Assembly (NCBI GenBank): GCA_902795715.1 | Contig: CADBME010000117.1 | Coordinates: forward strand, 1 to 6,800 | DNA length: 6,800 bases | From: an uncultured Lachnospiraceae bacterium | GTDB lineage: Bacteria; Bacillota_A; Clostridia; Lachnospirales; Lachnospiraceae | Direction of reading: 5' to 3' | In this document: in pieces, positions 5,371-6,800 of the stretch | How positions within the stretch are numbered: position 1 is the stretch's first letter | How the letters are laid out: each line of letters begins with the position of its first letter | Position numbers and translations under genes: made by a program | Notes under the pieces: generated by a model | The model's input: the letters and a program-made list of their open reading frames with translations, nothing else | Databases searched by the model: none | What the model was told of the DNA's origin: nothing

Positions 5371-6800
5371 TTAATAATTAATGTGTGTCATACCCATGGT
5401 TGTCTTGCAGATTATTTTATCAAAAAGCAAAAGCATGGCGGGCAGAAGGGTCAGAACGATAAACATACTCATGACGGCTCCCCGGGCCAGCAGAGTACAG
5501 ATTGAACCGATCATATCTACCCTGGAGTACATGGTAACTCCAAAGGTCGCCGCAAACAGACTCATGGCACTGGTAAAGACCGAGAGCATGTTGGTCTGAT
5601 GACTGACCGAAACCGCCTCACGCTTATCAAGACCTTTTTTACGTTCTTCCACATAGCGGGTTGTCATGACGATTGCATAATCCACCGTGGCTCCCAGCTG
5701 AATGGTTCCCACCACTATGCTGGCAACAAAGGGCAGTTCCGTGCCCGTATAATAAGCCATGGCCATATTGAGAAGAATGGCAAACTCGATGATGGCTACC
5801 AGAATAGCCGGTATGGATATGGACCGGAATACCAGCATGATAATCAGGAAAATAGCGATGGCCGATGCGATATTGACATTGCGGATATCCACATTGGTTA
5901 CATCTTCCAGATCCTTCATCAGAGGGGCCTCCCCCACCATGATGGAAGCGGGATCGTATTTCTTGGTAATCTTATTGATTTTTGCAAGCTGCCTGTTCAC
6001 TTCAGGAGTGGCCTGGGAATACTCAGATCCTACAAACATAAGCTCCGACTTGTCACTCTGCAGCATCTTACTGATTTTCTTTGGAATCATCTCCTGGGGG
6101 ACCATGGGACCGAAGATCGACTGTATCCCGATACACCATTTTACCCCATCTACTTCTTTGATCTCATTAGTCATTTTCCCTTTGGTGATAGGATCCACGT
6201 TCCGGTCCAGCATAAGCAGATGGACCGTGGCCATATCGAATTCCTCTTCCAGCTTGTGATTGGCCACGTTGCTGGGAAGATCATCGGGAAGAGAATGAGC
6301 GATATTATAATAAACACTGACATGGTTGTTGCCATACATGGCCGGAATGATCAGTATGATAAAGGCAACCACTGCCAGAGCATGATATTTTATAAGGAAA
6401 TGAGAAAGTTTCTGACCTCCGTGAATAATGGGAGTGTGCTTTGTCTTCTCAATCGCCTTGTCAAAAAAGAGGATGAATGCCGGCAGGGTCGTAACACAGG
6501 TAATCACGCCTATGATAACCCCCTTGGCCATAACAATACCCAGATCTCTGCCCAGGGCAAAGGTCATAAAACACAGGGCGGCAAAACCGGCCACCGTAGT
6601 CACCGAGCTGCCCACTATGGAAATAAAAGTCTTGGAAATGGCCTCACCCATGGCATCGCTGCGGTCTTCGTGGCCCTCTTTGGCCTCCTCATAACTGTGG
6701 AGGAGGAAAATGGAATAATCCATGGTAACACCCAGCTGAAGAACCGCCGTCAGGGCCTTGGTGATATAGGAAACCTGTCCCAGGAAGATATTGGTTCCCA
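5371..6800 (-). CDS. MMPL/RND-family membrane transporter, 5' end outside the window
   Basis: Cytoplasmic-membrane transporter of the RND superfamily, MMPL type, driven by the proton gradient; members export lipids or other hydrophobic compounds. The frame is open to the edge: 25 codons precede the Met at 6721-6723, so 475 residues are visible and the N-terminal part is missing. Numbering from that Met, the first GVTMDYSIFLL helix carries Asp2-Tyr3. Further helices lie at about 33-53, 61-87 and 112-131. An extracytoplasmic loop spans about 132-283. A second set starts at about 284-303, includes the second DY pair in GATVDYAIVMTTRY (Asp348-Tyr349) and ends near 436. The two Asp-Tyr pairs match the proton-relay pairs known in MmpL3, so the pump looks functional. 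The end IICKTTMGMTHINY is unremarkable. It precedes the exported heptad protein by 113 bases on the same strand. The substrate is unknown. Confidence 0.92.
   Translation of the reverse strand, partial: GTNIFLGQVSYITKALTAVLQLGVTMDYSIFLLHSYEEAKEGHEDRSDAMGEAISKTFISIVGSSVTTVAGFAALCFMTFALGRDLGIVMAKGVIIGVITCVTTLPAFILFFDKAIEKTKHTPIIHGGQKLSHFLIKYHALAVVAFIILIIPAMYGNNHVSVYYNIAHSLPDDLPSNVANHKLEEEFDMATVHLLMLDRNVDPITKGKMTNEIKEVDGVKWCIGIQSIFGPMVPQEMIPKKISKMLQSDKSELMFVGSEYSQATPEVNRQLAKINKITKKYDPASIMVGEAPLMKDLEDVTNVDIRNVNIASAIAIFLIIMLVFRSISIPAILVAIIEFAILLNMAMAYYTGTELPFVASIVVGTIQLGATVDYAIVMTTRYVEERKKGLDKREAVSVSHQTNMLSVFTSAMSLFAATFGVTMYSRVDMIGSICTLLARGAVMSMFIVLTLLPAMLLLFDKIICKTTMGMTHINY

Noticed and set aside
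5320..5372. Separate promoter for the heptad-protein gene in the AT-rich gap
   Set aside because: Candidates such as TTCAAT with TAATCT (15-base spacer) or TTAAAA with TATAGA (18-base spacer) match the consensus poorly, so I do not annotate one.

Overview
The window is chromosomal DNA from a low-to-moderate GC Gram-positive bacterium, most likely class Clostridia and probably Lachnospiraceae. The evidence is the gene order rimP-nusA-ylxR-ylxQ, strong GGAGG-type ribosome binding sites, a consensus vegetative promoter with a 17-base spacer, and a secreted protein of the Gram-positive xxxLxxG heptad type. Family-level placement is inference. Every gene reads on the minus strand, so transcription runs from high to low coordinates.

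Right part (2582-6800): the C-terminal two thirds of an MMPL/RND-type membrane transporter enters from the window edge and stops at 5371. After 113 bases comes an 891-residue exported protein with two xxxLxxG heptad-repeat blocks around a central coiled coil. A compact region of competing hairpins lies between the two genes. The pair looks like an envelope module: an RND pump plus a secreted, rod-like partner. The substrate cannot be read from the sequence.

Left part (1-2580): the conserved translation/transcription-factor operon rimP (30S maturation), nusA (elongation/termination factor), ylxR/rnpM (DUF448 RNA-binding protein) and ylxQ (L7Ae-like K-turn protein). infB is expected just beyond position 1. 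The genes are tightly packed, and the last two overlap. The operon has its own near-consensus promoter just after the heptad-protein gene. A strong hairpin with an interrupted U tract lies inside the leader, between promoter and rimP. This is the layout expected for NusA autoregulation by leader termination.

Most notable observations: (1) the leader terminator of the rimP-nusA operon; (2) a NusA with a roughly 100-residue acidic, tyrosine-rich C-terminal tail made of six 13-residue tandem repeats; (3) a secreted protein with two blocks of exactly 16 heptads each flanking an alanine-rich coiled coil; (4) an attenuator-like set of competing hairpins just ahead of that gene. No tRNA, rRNA, CRISPR array, insertion sequence or prophage gene is visible. 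The window is largely housekeeping plus one poorly characterised envelope module. I see no clear evidence of a wholly new system.
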